Notes under the pieces: model-generated
What the model was told of the DNA's origin: nothing
The model's database searches: none
Seen by the model: only the letters and a program-made list of their open reading frames with translations
Part shown: positions 8,180 through 15,689 of the stretch, piece after piece
How the letters are laid out: each line of letters starts with the position of its first letter
Position numbering within the stretch: the first letter of the stretch is position 1
Program-made: the position numbers and the translations under genes
Assembly (NCBI RefSeq): GCF_014636865.1
Contig: NZ_BMER01000001.1
Location: 1 to 64,000 of the forward strand
Source: Parapedobacter pyrenivorans
Lineage (GTDB): Bacteria > Bacteroidota > Bacteroidia > Sphingobacteriales > Sphingobacteriaceae
DNA: 64,000 bases
Direction: 5' to 3'

Positions 8180-8384
8180 TACCTTCCCTACCCTTCGTTT
8201 ACCCATTCGCTACCTTTCCCCTACCCCTTTGGTAAAGATTTGGTAAGGAAATGGTAAGGATTTGGTAAAGAATAGGTAAGGAAAAGGTAAGCAACTGGTA
8301 AGGCGGAGGTAAGGAAAGGGTAAGCCAGTAGTAAGTGAAGACTAAGCAGAAGGTAAGCATTTGGTAGGCATCAGGTATAAAAAA
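8180..8384. repeat. 11-bp-period repeat array with a central orientation switch (core GGTAAG)
   Basis: Fourteen contiguous units of exactly 11 bp begin at 8231, 8242, 8253 and so on to 8374. Twelve begin GGTA and most begin GGTAAG or GGTAAA; the other five positions vary freely. To the left, TACC (the complement of GGTA) occurs at 8180, 8189, 8200, 8211 and 8222, spacings 9, 11, 11, 11. The same motif is therefore present in opposite orientation with the same period, and the switch falls at 8226-8231. The last right-hand unit merges into the A-run of the HTH gene's terminator. The 11-bp period is close to one helical turn, so all cores face the same side of the DNA. Confidence 0.9.
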
Positions 8385-8413
8385 AGCCTGCCACCCATAC
8401 GGTGCGGCAGGCT
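8379..8413 (-). terminator. rho-independent terminator after the 103-residue HTH gene
   Basis: AAGCCTGCC (8384-8392) pairs with GGCAGGCTT (8405-8413). On the minus strand the stem is followed by a T-run (complement of 8379-8385). It starts 20 bp beyond the HTH stop at 8433, and its T-run overlaps the last unit of the 11-bp array. Confidence 0.85.
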
Positions 8414-8432
8414 TCTCTCATTCCGGCAGCGA

Positions 8433-8744
8433 TCAACTGCTGCCACTGCCCCTACCCGACTCGATGATATCGCTCATCAGGTAGTAGCGCATGCCGCCGA
8501 TCTTGAGCGGCCGCAGGATACCTTGCTCGTTGTAGCGCCGCAGCGTGCGGATGCTGATGCGCAGCATCATGGTGACCTCTTCGGGCAGCAACAGCCCGTG
8601 CCGATGGGCCGGGTTGCCCAAGCCGGCAAGCAGCCGTTTGAGCAGCTCGGCGAGCAGGTTGAGCAGTGGAAGCACGGCTTCCATTACGGTGTTTTCCTTT
8701 TTAGGATACGAGAGATAAGGATTTGACTGCATAAAGACCTCCAT
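8433..8744 (-). CDS. small winged-HTH (excisionase/MerR-like) protein
   Basis: 103 residues. The C-terminal half is an HTH_17-type winged helix (~52-92): LLLPEEVTMMLRISIRTLRR, then YNEQGILRPLKIGGMRYYLMSDI, with the turn, the wing (IGGMRYYL) and the closing serine-aspartate typical of excisionases and of the many 'helix-turn-helix domain-containing' proteins on Bacteroidota mobile elements. The N-terminal half contains a leucine-rich helix (MEAVLPLLNLLAELLKRLLAGL) that could mediate self-association. It is followed by a strong terminator and the GGTAAG array. Role inferred: DNA architectural or regulatory protein acting on a nearby site. Confidence 0.75.
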   Translation of the reverse strand: MEVFMQSNPYLSYPKKENTVMEAVLPLLNLLAELLKRLLAGLGNPAHRHGLLLPEEVTMMLRISIRTLRRYNEQGILRPLKIGGMRYYLMSDIIESGRGSGSS

Positions 8745-8826
8745 TTTTTGAGTTAAAAAAACATGTTAAACATCATAAAGCAAACATAACACGGCCAAAA
8801 TCGAAAAACTAGTCCACTGGAACGAT

Positions 8827-8890
8827 TGACGGGGTTCTGACGGGGTTCCATCGGAAAATTGACGGGAGTGTGAAGGGGATGACGGGAATC
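8827..8890. repeat. second 11-bp-period repeat array (core TGACGGG)
   Basis: Successive units are TGACGGGGTTC (8827), TGACGGGGTTC (8838), CATCGGAAAAT (8849), TGACGGGAGTG (8860), a 9-bp unit TGAAGGGGA (8871) and TGACGGGAATC (8880). The period is 11 bp with one 9-bp unit, the same spacing anomaly seen in the left arm of the larger array, but the core is different. It begins 3 bp beyond the stop of the 78-residue HTH gene and lies upstream of the next HTH gene. Confidence 0.7.
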
Positions 8891-8893
8891 TAT

Positions 8894-9130
8894 TCACCTA
8901 GACCTCCGATATGAGTTACGCAAACGTTCCACATCGCTATCCAAGAAATATCTTTTGCCCTTGGTCCGTTTAGCTACCGTGATCTCACCGCGTCGCTGGC
9001 AGCGAAGCAATGTGCTTTCGCTGATGCACACGCGATTGCGCGTATATTTCGCATTGCGGTAAACCGGGTCGGGGTCAGGGATGTTAGTCGTACCGGTAGC
9101 TGTAGGTATCGATTCACCCGATGTGCCCAA
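8894..9130 (-). CDS. second small winged-HTH (excisionase-like) protein
   Basis: 78 residues from a TTG at 9130; no in-frame ATG exists between the upstream stop (~9155) and the domain, so TTG, or a GTG within the domain, must be used. The C-terminal 50 residues fit an HTH_17 winged helix: DPVYRNAKYTRNRVCISEST, LLRCQRRGEI, then a wing with KGKRYFLDSDVERLR. The N-terminal 25 residues are low-complexity (Thr, Pro, Gly). It may be a 5'-truncated relative of longer HTH proteins. The TGACGGG array starts 3 bp after its stop. Confidence 0.6.
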   Translation of the reverse strand: MGTSGESIPTATGTTNIPDPDPVYRNAKYTRNRVCISESTLLRCQRRGEITVAKRTKGKRYFLDSDVERLRNSYRRSR

Positions 9131-9254
9131 CGCATACCCGTACCGTGAAACACCTTACATTGAGAGCAAGGATGAAGAGAAAGTGCTGGACGGGGTGTTG
9201 GGAGATATCGTTAGGGATAATAGGCTAAGACAAAGTGACACACGCTTTGAGGTG

Positions 9255-9647
9255 TCAAATTTGAACAATAGCTAAGTCCTTGATTCGTTCGAAATGTTTT
9301 AGGTTCAATGTAGCTAGCGGCAGATTATGAGCCTTTGCCGTAGCCGCTATGAAAATATCAGGCACTTCGATAAGTTTATTGGAAGATTTGAGTTGTTTTG
9401 TAATTGAAACAGCCCAATCATTTACTGACTTGTTAAACGGAAGAATGGTGACCTTATCAAAGAACTTTTTCCAAAATTCTTCTTGGTCTGTCTTAGTACC
9501 AACCATGATTTCATATTCCGTAACTATCGAAACTGAAAATAGCTTGAAACGATTAGTTAATTGAAAAAAGGCACTTTTCCTTTTATCTTTTTTCCGGTAA
9601 TAATCAATCAGTATAGAGGTGTCTAGACAAACTACTGTTGTCTCCAT
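9255..9647 (-). CDS. PIN-domain toxin, VapC-like
   Basis: 130 residues, standard VapC length. PIN-domain acidic residues are in place: D9 in VVCLDTSILIDYY, a glutamate in VTEYEIMVG (~44) and an aspartate in EVPDIFIAATA (~98). VapC toxins are metal-dependent ribonucleases that cut tRNA or rRNA when freed from antitoxin. The start overlaps the antitoxin gene by 16 bp, which gives translational coupling. AT-rich composition contrasts with the GC-rich genes on its left, consistent with acquisition. Confidence 0.9.
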   Translation of the reverse strand: METTVVCLDTSILIDYYRKKDKRKSAFFQLTNRFKLFSVSIVTEYEIMVGTKTDQEEFWKKFFDKVTILPFNKSVNDWAVSITKQLKSSNKLIEVPDIFIAATAKAHNLPLATLNLKHFERIKDLAIVQI

Positions 9648-9868
9648 GTGCTGAAGTGTTTTCTATTTTCCTTGAATTGCGCATACTGTTCAGCATCCAT
9701 TACTGGGCCACCGAGAAGGTAATTCTGGAAATCCGACAATTCCTCGCTAGCCTTTGCATTGATATATCCCTCATCCAGCGCTGACTTCAATTGCTTGATT
9801 TTGGCTGCAGGCAATTTCTTGATTGTAGCTAACAATTGCTCAAATCTGATGTCTACCGTTACTTCCAT
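9632..9868 (-). CDS. antitoxin partner of the PIN toxin
   Basis: 78 residues lying immediately upstream of, and overlapping, the PIN toxin gene. The N-terminus (MEVTVDIRFEQLLATIKKLP) followed by a helical middle and an acidic/aromatic tail (DFQNYLLGGPVMDAEQYAQF) matches small Bacteroidota antitoxins that pair with PIN proteins; the tail would wrap the toxin. No clear DNA-binding motif is obvious. A -7 box (TATCTTTG, complement of 9891-9898) lies 23 bp upstream of the start. Confidence 0.75.
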   Translation of the reverse strand: MEVTVDIRFEQLLATIKKLPAAKIKQLKSALDEGYINAKASEELSDFQNYLLGGPVMDAEQYAQFKENRKHFSTWRQQ

Positions 9869-10114
9869 ATCTACTTCATTCTTACTTTTTCAAAGATAAT
9901 AAAAAATCAATTAAAGAAATTGCTATCCCTCCTCCCTCCTGATTGTAGGATTTAAATTCCTCTATGTGTATATGTCTCTCGCTCAAATCACCCAGACTTA
10001 GCTCTATATTGCCACTTACCATCAGCACTCCTCCATTTGTTTAGCTCTAACTGTTCCTCGTCAGACGACTACTTTACAACAGAAAGCGTCGTTTTGAAGT
10101 CTGACCATATTTGT

Positions 10115-10483
10115 TCAGCTCTCGTTCTTAAAAATCAAAGGCGAAACAAATCTTAAAATTAAAACGTATCCGAATACCGCAATAATTCCCAAGAGACTCG
10201 ATATAAGAAACGGAGCATCCAAGTACCGATACAAATACCCCAATTTATATGTTACAAATTTTGATAGTTCGAATAGGAAATATACGATTATCCAAAGCTT
10301 TAAAAAAGAAGATTGGCTATAACGCTCTTTAGAAAGATACTTCATGTTACAGAAACTGATCGATCCAATAAGCACAATAAAACATATAATCTTATATAGC
10401 ACGTGATCCAATAACGTAACAGCGGCTAATTGAAACAGCATAAAAAATCCGACATTACATAAAATTAGCCTAATCGTATTCAT
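10115..10483 (-). CDS. four-helix membrane protein, possible immunity protein
   Basis: 122 residues with about four hydrophobic helices (LCNVGFFMLFQLAAVTLL, IICFIVLIGSISF, LWIIVYFLFELSKF, SSLLGIIAVFGYVLILRFV) and few charges. No family recognised. The start lies 3 bp after the stop of a short frame that carries an L,D-transpeptidase-like motif. In antibacterial effector loci a small polytopic membrane protein directly downstream of a periplasm-acting toxin is often its immunity protein, and that is the best contextual guess. AT-rich like the adjoining accessory genes. Confidence 0.5.
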   Translation of the reverse strand: MNTIRLILCNVGFFMLFQLAAVTLLDHVLYKIICFIVLIGSISFCNMKYLSKERYSQSSFLKLWIIVYFLFELSKFVTYKLGYLYRYLDAPFLISSLLGIIAVFGYVLILRFVSPLIFKNES

Positions 10484-10486
10484 TTT

Positions 10487-10669
10487 TCAATATTTGACTT
10501 TGACAGTTACCTTCGGTTGTCTAAAAGTGTGACGATGAATATGTGTAATTCCCCGGACTGCATCAATACAGCCTGCACTTCCGGGATAAAATCCTCCATG
10601 CAAATCAACAAAGATTCGACGAAAAAAAGTCGGGATTGATATTAAAACGAAACCTGTAACCAGTGGCAA
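10487..10669 (-). pseudogene. remnant of an L,D-transpeptidase-like (DUF2778-type) toxin domain
   Basis: A 60-codon frame with a TTG start contains FVDLHGGFYPGSAGCID followed by AVRGITHIHRH. The His-(7)-Ser-x-x-Cys spacing in HGGFYPGSAGCI matches the catalytic H...SxGC motif of L,D-transpeptidase-fold enzymes, including the DUF2778-type peptidoglycan toxins. The rest of the fold upstream is missing, so this looks like the C-terminal end of a longer effector whose 5' part was lost. The assignment rests on one short motif. Confidence 0.4.
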
Positions 10670-10718
10670 GTGAACGCATCTACCAAAAAAGGTGAGTTAA
10701 AGAATAAGATGGAAGAAA

Positions 10719-10913
10719 CTAACGCCGCGGAGACTTTGAGCCTTGAGTAACCAGCATATCATATTGGATAAATTCTGTAACAGCTGTTGCAGAATTGTCT
10801 GCGGGAAATGCCAAGCTGAAGAGTATTGCCGCATTGTATATATTATCTCCCCTATCCAATTGCCCTTTTCTGAGTAAGGTACCTTTGAACCATCTGTCCG
10901 TTATTTTCCCCAT
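10719..10913 (-). pseudogene. hypothetical fragment, probably 5'-truncated
   Basis: 64 codons from an ATG at 10913. The same frame stays open back to ~10952 and reads RYFWALGYGVWS before the ATG, so the real reading frame probably began further upstream and was cut where the ORF6N remnant begins on the other strand. No family recognised: a tryptophan-rich start, then RKGQLDRGDNIYNAAILFSL, then a polar tail. It lies between two other gene remnants. Confidence 0.3.
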
Positions 10914-10947
10914 ACTCCAAACTCCGTAGCCTAAAGCCCAAAAATAG

Positions 10948-11142
10948 CGGCAGATGAGTTACAAAACTGGAGATCACAATTTGTGACCTCCAGTTCTGAT
11001 AAGCAAGGTTTAAGGTATACGCATTTCTGCTTCACGGAACAAGGGGTAGCGATGCTGTCGAGTGTACTTAATAGCAAACAGGCATATACATCAATATCGA
11101 CGTTTGTGATGCTGTCAATCAATGGATTACGAACCCATAGTT
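10948..11142 (+). pseudogene. remnant of an ORF6N-domain phage protein
   Basis: Plus-strand translation from ~10954 reads DELQNWRSQFVTSSSDKQG then LRYTHFCFTEQGVAMLSSVLN, which is the C-terminal half of the ORF6N domain (KilA-N-associated DNA-binding proteins of phages and mobile elements). There is no start codon or N-terminal half, and after about 60 codons the similarity ends at the 3' end of a minus-strand gene. It is a decayed fragment marking past insertion or recombination. Confidence 0.6.
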
Positions 11143-11316
11143 TCACACCATGGATTTGTACACCCCGATGGCCAACGAAATCAAGCCAAGAAGGACAAAG
11201 AACAGCCAATATTTTTTCAAAGGTTTCCAACCATCCTCCCCAGAAGAATGTTTTGTCATAATCCCCAAAGCAATAATCGCTAATGATGAGAGTATCGCCA
11301 AAAATCCGTTATCCAT
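11143..11316 (-). CDS. 57-residue two-helix membrane protein
   Basis: ATG at 11316, TGA at 11143. The product has an N-terminal hydrophobic helix (GFLAILSSLAIIALGIM), a polar loop (TKHSSGEDGWKPLKK) and a second helix (YWLFFVLLGLISLAIGVY) ending KSMV. The two clean helices and basic loop make it a convincing small gene. No family is recognised. It is convergent with the ORF6N remnant. Confidence 0.55.
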   Translation of the reverse strand: MDNGFLAILSSLAIIALGIMTKHSSGEDGWKPLKKYWLFFVLLGLISLAIGVYKSMV

Positions 11317-11454
11317 GACACTAAACTTTATATGGGTAGCGATCTAAGAATAAACACTATTTTTACTTGCTCAAAGAACGTCTAACCCATCAAAGATATG
11401 CAAAAATGAACTGGCCAAAGCCTTCGAATACATCTCTTTGGAATCTCCAAATTG

Positions 11455-11670
11455 TCACCATTTCTTGATTTGGGCTTTTAGATCGATTGCCGTGATATAC
11501 TCGCCCTTCTCGATTTCAGTGTCACCCGCTTCCAAATCTTGATTATATTCTTCAAGCGTTTGACGTTTTTCAACCGTGTGGAAGTTGATTCCCATCAACT
11601 TCAGCGTGTTCAACAACCACTCCTTTTTGGGAGTGTCCTTGATGTTATCAATATCAATAATCAATTCCAT
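11455..11670 (-). CDS. small antitoxin-like protein without visible toxin
   Basis: 71 residues: an N-terminal beta-helix segment (MELIIDIDNIKDTPKKEWLL, then LKLMGINFHTV) and a C-terminal tail, EKGEYITAIDLKAQIKKW, of the kind that ends small Bacteroidota antitoxins (DUF2683-like). An ATG overlapping its stop starts a frame of only 23 codons, so no complete toxin follows; it appears to be an orphan antitoxin. Confidence 0.5.
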   Translation of the reverse strand: MELIIDIDNIKDTPKKEWLLNTLKLMGINFHTVEKRQTLEEYNQDLEAGDTEIEKGEYITAIDLKAQIKKW

Positions 11671-11776
11671 TTATCACCGCTTTACTTTTCAAAGTTAGCT
11701 TTTTTACTATAAATTATAACGATCTTTGTATCTGGAAAAAGTTCAAAAAATTAGTAAACCCGGACGGCTGAATAGC

Positions 11777-13177
11777 TCATTTCTTCATGTCATCAAACCT
11801 CCAAACGCTATGTTCGTTTTTTGGATTGTGACAGCTGACATTCTGCTGGCCATAGGTGAAATACTTGCCAATAAGACTATACAATTCCGGATCATATAGT
11901 TTTAATTCCGCATTTGTGTTGACATGATTGTGAATTCCGTCCCCAGTCTCAGCGTTCTTGTTGACATCAAACCAGCTCTGTACACCCTCTGCAAAATACT
12001 CTTGAGGACTTGATATGGCGTAGGTGTTGTGCCAAAGTCCATTTTTCAATGCTTGATTATAGGCGCTATGGAGCTCCTCGTTGAATTTGCTATCGATAAA
12101 TGAAATGCCTAACATATGTACGGCATGTGCGAACTCATGTATTAGTATATCTTCTCCCCAATAGCGATCCGTATCCAGGCACAGAATATTTTCTTCCCCA
12201 CAGCTTGTTAGCGGGAAATTCGTCCACCCTCCCATTCCCCGCGCTCGCTCGTTAATTGATTGATCAAATCCCTTATACTCCGGCAAATCCGTCATTTGCT
12301 CGTTCCTGCCGATGATGGCTATTCGGGCATTGTTATCAATTAATTTAACCTTAAGAAGCGGATTTTTTTTTAGCATCATGAAGACAATTTCCCGGGCTTT
12401 GTAGAATGCTTCATCGCTTACGTCTTCAGAGCCCAGGATAGGCAGTCCAGATGCATTTAGGTATTTTTTGTAATGCGGATTGAAGCCAAATTCTCTTGGG
12501 GGGTAAGTTATTAGCGAAGTGGCATCGTTTAATAAGATATCCGATTTAATAACATGTCCGAAGTCGTCAATGAACTTTTTTAGCTCATGGGACTCGCTGT
12601 GAGATTCCGCATTTATGCCGATAAATGAGGAAATATCCTGACCATCAATGAGCAGCTCTAATTGGTCGGCCCAGAGCTGACCATCCCCGATCAGGTAAAC
12701 GGCAATGTCAATGGAAGTAGCTGAATCAGGTAACGGCATTGAAATGGAATATTTACCCCAAGGTTTGGTACCGTGAAGATTATCCGTTATCATTTCGTCG
12801 CCAGCTATTAGGCCATGCTTTCCATTGATTGTAACAGAGAACCCCGCTCTTCCCCTAATGTTGCTTAATTTTAAGTACCCGGTCAGTTGAACTTCTTTTC
12901 CCCCATTAATTGGTTCCATTCGATTTCCGACCAAAGCGATGGAGTCCTTCTCGGACCTTCCATGGATGGATTGAATGGATAGGGAAGCCTCGCCCTCGTA
13001 TTTTTCATCCAGATCAATTTTAATATCATGGCCTTCCCCGTAGGTTTTCCATAAGGCAGGTGTCTGTCTGTTATCAGCCATACGCTCAAAATCCATATTT
13101 AAATGAACACGCGCTTTTTGGGTTTGAGACGCACAAGAATGCGTCCATATAATTAGGAGGAAAAGTAATTTTCTCAC
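11777..13177 (-). CDS. exported HExxH zinc metallopeptidase
   Basis: 466 residues. The signal sequence (MRKLLFLLIIWTHSCASQ) has a cysteine after THS that may be a lipoprotein site. The N-terminal ~190 residues are beta-rich and resemble a carbohydrate-binding-like jelly roll (DFERM, WKTYGEG, GKYSISMPLP). The C-terminal half has HEFAHAVH (about residue 348) and, about 45 residues later, SPQEYFAEGVQSWF, where the glutamate of YFAEG fits the third zinc ligand of gluzincin-type peptidases (the layout of the anthrax lethal-factor-like group). Substrate is unknown. It stands alone, with 140 bp of non-coding sequence on its 5' side. Confidence 0.65.
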   Translation of the reverse strand: MRKLLFLLIIWTHSCASQTQKARVHLNMDFERMADNRQTPALWKTYGEGHDIKIDLDEKYEGEASLSIQSIHGRSEKDSIALVGNRMEPINGGKEVQLTGYLKLSNIRGRAGFSVTINGKHGLIAGDEMITDNLHGTKPWGKYSISMPLPDSATSIDIAVYLIGDGQLWADQLELLIDGQDISSFIGINAESHSESHELKKFIDDFGHVIKSDILLNDATSLITYPPREFGFNPHYKKYLNASGLPILGSEDVSDEAFYKAREIVFMMLKKNPLLKVKLIDNNARIAIIGRNEQMTDLPEYKGFDQSINERARGMGGWTNFPLTSCGEENILCLDTDRYWGEDILIHEFAHAVHMLGISFIDSKFNEELHSAYNQALKNGLWHNTYAISSPQEYFAEGVQSWFDVNKNAETGDGIHNHVNTNAELKLYDPELYSLIGKYFTYGQQNVSCHNPKNEHSVWRFDDMKK

Positions 13178-13317
13178 GTGGTATAACTATATTTTGTGTT
13201 GTTTTTAAGTATTATATTATATCCTTTTTATTGACATTCATGAATGTAATTATCTTCTACTTCAGAAAACAAAAACTCATGCGGAGAAGAGTGGGAAAGA
13301 AGTAATGTGCTCCTATT

Positions 13318-15576
13318 TTAAATTGCTGTCGATTGCTCAGTGGGAAGCGAAAGCTGGTTTCTGTGTGTGTCGAGGATTTTCTTTAGTTCGGATTCGAATC
13401 TGTGCATGGGAAAATCATCATTCAATACTCGCCCCTCCGGATCGATGACGATATAGCGGGGTATTCCATTAAACTTAAACAATTGCCGCAGCAAGCGAAA
13501 ATCGTCTGATGATAGGCGATGGGTATACGCTAACTCCTGATCTGCAATGAAATCGTCATATGGTGTTTGAGGGGATTCCCGTTCGGAGGTGATAAATACA
13601 AATTCGAAGTCAGGATTATCGTAGTATTTTTCCCTCGTTTCTTTATGCCGCTTGATAGACGCGACGCATGGGCCGCAGTTTGTTGCCCAGAAATCAACAA
13701 ATACAAACTTCCCTTTGTGTGGATCGATGAGCTGTTTGAACACATCTGCTCCCCGTTCAGCTGGAAGTTCGTAGGCTTGCTTTGGCTGATCGGGATAGGC
13801 TGCATGAAAAAGCCGCTCGGCCTCAGCTAAAAGAAACGGATGACTGATCCCTTTTTCAAGGCCGGTGAGAAAAACGCGGGCATCGTCTTTCTTGGATGAA
13901 AACTGGTTCTGGAATTCACCATTTACGGATCTGACCTTCGCCACTTCATAGGCAAAACTAAGAGGCAAGCCTAATTCGCTTTGCAACAGGGAATCTTTTA
14001 TTTGCCAGTGGGCCAAGGCTCGATCCGCAGCACTCATCGGCTCTTTATGGTATTTTTGGAGATACTGTCGCCATTCCTCGCTGTACCGGCTGTAAAAAGC
14101 TGTCACTGCCGCCTCAAAGTGCTTGCGCCATTGCTGTTGATCAGCCCCTGTGTCAGCCGTATGAATTAGTCGACGGGGAACATCCTGCTGCATGGTTAAG
14201 AATTTTTGATCATCTTCATGCGGTTCTAGGCCAAGCTCCTCAAACAGGAATTCTTCGAACGATTTCTGGGGCTTATCCATCCTATCCACAATTTGGAATG
14301 CCGTACCGAAAGGCTTACAATATTCAAAACGGTTGATAAAAACGGAAAACGCATGCGCAGCGACGATGCTGGGCTCATCCAGCGGCAGCCTATCCAGAAA
14401 ATCAAGATAATCGGCTCCGGCCGGCACTTTTAATACGTCGTTCGCACTATCTTGCTGGGCATAATAGCCTCTGTTCATCAAAAAATCAAACAGATAACTA
14501 CCGTGAGACAGGGCAAGCTCCTGACGCAATAACTGCTCCGTTTGCGGTAACAGGCCGGCTTGCGCCAATTGCTTTTCCAATGACGACGTGGCGTCTTCCC
14601 AAACGGCCAGCTGTTCCCGTTTGAAGTCGGCCGGGGTCATGCGCTTTTGCTTTTGCTCCAGGACGAAGGGATCAGGGAGCTGTATTTCCGTATGAAGGAG
14701 TTCATCATTGATCCGCGCGGAAGGCCCACCGAATGTTACTTTATTGAATTTAAACCGGATATTCCGCTTGCGGTCCGCTTCCAGAAACTCATCCCAATCC
14801 AACACCATGGAGAGGGTCTGGCCGGGCTCGATATAAAACGGAATTACTCTATTTTCAAAAGCAACGTATGTATACTGGGGATGCGGCATTGGAATATATG
14901 CTTCAAACCGCCCATCCTCGTAGATATCCACTACTATAGGATAGCTTTCTCGCGTTATTGCATTTTCCGCATAAATCATTCCCGTTGAAAAGCCCGCACG
15001 GGGGTCGTACCCGTTCAAGTAGCCGACCAACCGTGCAGTATCACGTGTAAAGAAAGCGGGTGTTCCAAAAGCTATCGATTGCTTGACCTTGCTTTCGGCT
15101 ATTGCCTTGTCCAACCACTGCTTTACTTGAGTGGGAATTTCCTTGGCTGGCTCACTGGCTGCCTGCTGATGCATCATCGATAAGCCGAAAATAGTCGCTT
15201 TGCCGTCTGGCGCGAAATCAACCTGCTCGACCTCATCCGGTAAAGGAGGGAATATCAATACGACAGCGGAATCACCGGAAGCAGGCATCGTGATGCGTTC
15301 ATCGATAGTGCCGCCTACCATATTGCCGATAAAAAGCGTATCATTGGTACCCGACGGTTTGATGAATGTTTGTTTTGAAAAATTGATCCACCAACCGGGT
15401 ATGAAGGTGCATAGCACGTGTAACCGCGTTTCGGATGCAGTAGTCTCGATTTTATTTATCTGATACAGTCCCGATGAGTTGAACTCATAGGCCGGGCTAT
15501 TAATGACCCGTTGCTGCGAAAACAGCGTATTGGCAACGCTAAGGGCTAATAGGGTTAGAATTCCAATAATTTTCAT
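13318..15576 (-). CDS. TlpA-family thiol-disulfide oxidoreductase with long N-terminal region
   Basis: I start at the ATG at 15576 (MKIIGILTLLALSVANTLFSQ, a good signal peptide) rather than the upstream start at 15627. About 752 residues. The last ~150 form a thioredoxin-fold domain with FVFVDFWATNCGPCVASIK; the CGPC pair is the redox centre and DFWATNCGPC is typical of TlpA. The first ~600 residues are the beta-rich and helical region found in large Bacteroidota TlpA-like proteins. It acts in the periplasm, probably as a reductant or disulfide-handling protein. It is the last gene of a probable three-gene set with two DUF3857 proteins. Confidence 0.8.
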   Translation of the reverse strand: MKIIGILTLLALSVANTLFSQQRVINSPAYEFNSSGLYQINKIETTASETRLHVLCTFIPGWWINFSKQTFIKPSGTNDTLFIGNMVGGTIDERITMPASGDSAVVLIFPPLPDEVEQVDFAPDGKATIFGLSMMHQQAASEPAKEIPTQVKQWLDKAIAESKVKQSIAFGTPAFFTRDTARLVGYLNGYDPRAGFSTGMIYAENAITRESYPIVVDIYEDGRFEAYIPMPHPQYTYVAFENRVIPFYIEPGQTLSMVLDWDEFLEADRKRNIRFKFNKVTFGGPSARINDELLHTEIQLPDPFVLEQKQKRMTPADFKREQLAVWEDATSSLEKQLAQAGLLPQTEQLLRQELALSHGSYLFDFLMNRGYYAQQDSANDVLKVPAGADYLDFLDRLPLDEPSIVAAHAFSVFINRFEYCKPFGTAFQIVDRMDKPQKSFEEFLFEELGLEPHEDDQKFLTMQQDVPRRLIHTADTGADQQQWRKHFEAAVTAFYSRYSEEWRQYLQKYHKEPMSAADRALAHWQIKDSLLQSELGLPLSFAYEVAKVRSVNGEFQNQFSSKKDDARVFLTGLEKGISHPFLLAEAERLFHAAYPDQPKQAYELPAERGADVFKQLIDPHKGKFVFVDFWATNCGPCVASIKRHKETREKYYDNPDFEFVFITSERESPQTPYDDFIADQELAYTHRLSSDDFRLLRQLFKFNGIPRYIVIDPEGRVLNDDFPMHRFESELKKILDTHRNQLSLPTEQSTAI

Positions 15577-15689
15577 AATTTGGCTAAATTGTCTGAAAGG
15601 TTCTAAGTTAACGAAAAAAACAAACACTCGCTAACTGACAAGCGCTCCGGAATATCGTTATGGCCATGGAGGCGAACGTCAAACACCTT

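Noticed and set aside
8199-8360. A 53-codon minus-strand frame through the GGTAAG array with an 11-residue periodic product (LTFSLPILYQI-like)
   Set aside because: On this strand the repeated core reads CTTACC, which gives no stop in any frame, while three 11-bp units make 33 bp. Openness and peptide periodicity therefore follow from the repeat itself.
8180-8384. Iterons of a plasmid replication origin
   Set aside because: No replication initiator gene or DnaA boxes seen nearby, and the flanking genes look chromosomal. Not fully excluded.
8180-8890. CRISPR array
   Set aside because: Units are 11 bp with a 5-6 bp core; there are no 20-40 bp repeats and spacers and no cas genes.
11382-11460. 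A 23-codon frame overlapping the orphan antitoxin stop, as a toxin
   Set aside because: Too short for a toxin and without likeness to RelE, PIN or other toxin families.
13178-13317. Possible gene or RNA between the metallopeptidase and TlpA genes
   Set aside because: No frame, strong hairpin or promoter box convincing enough.
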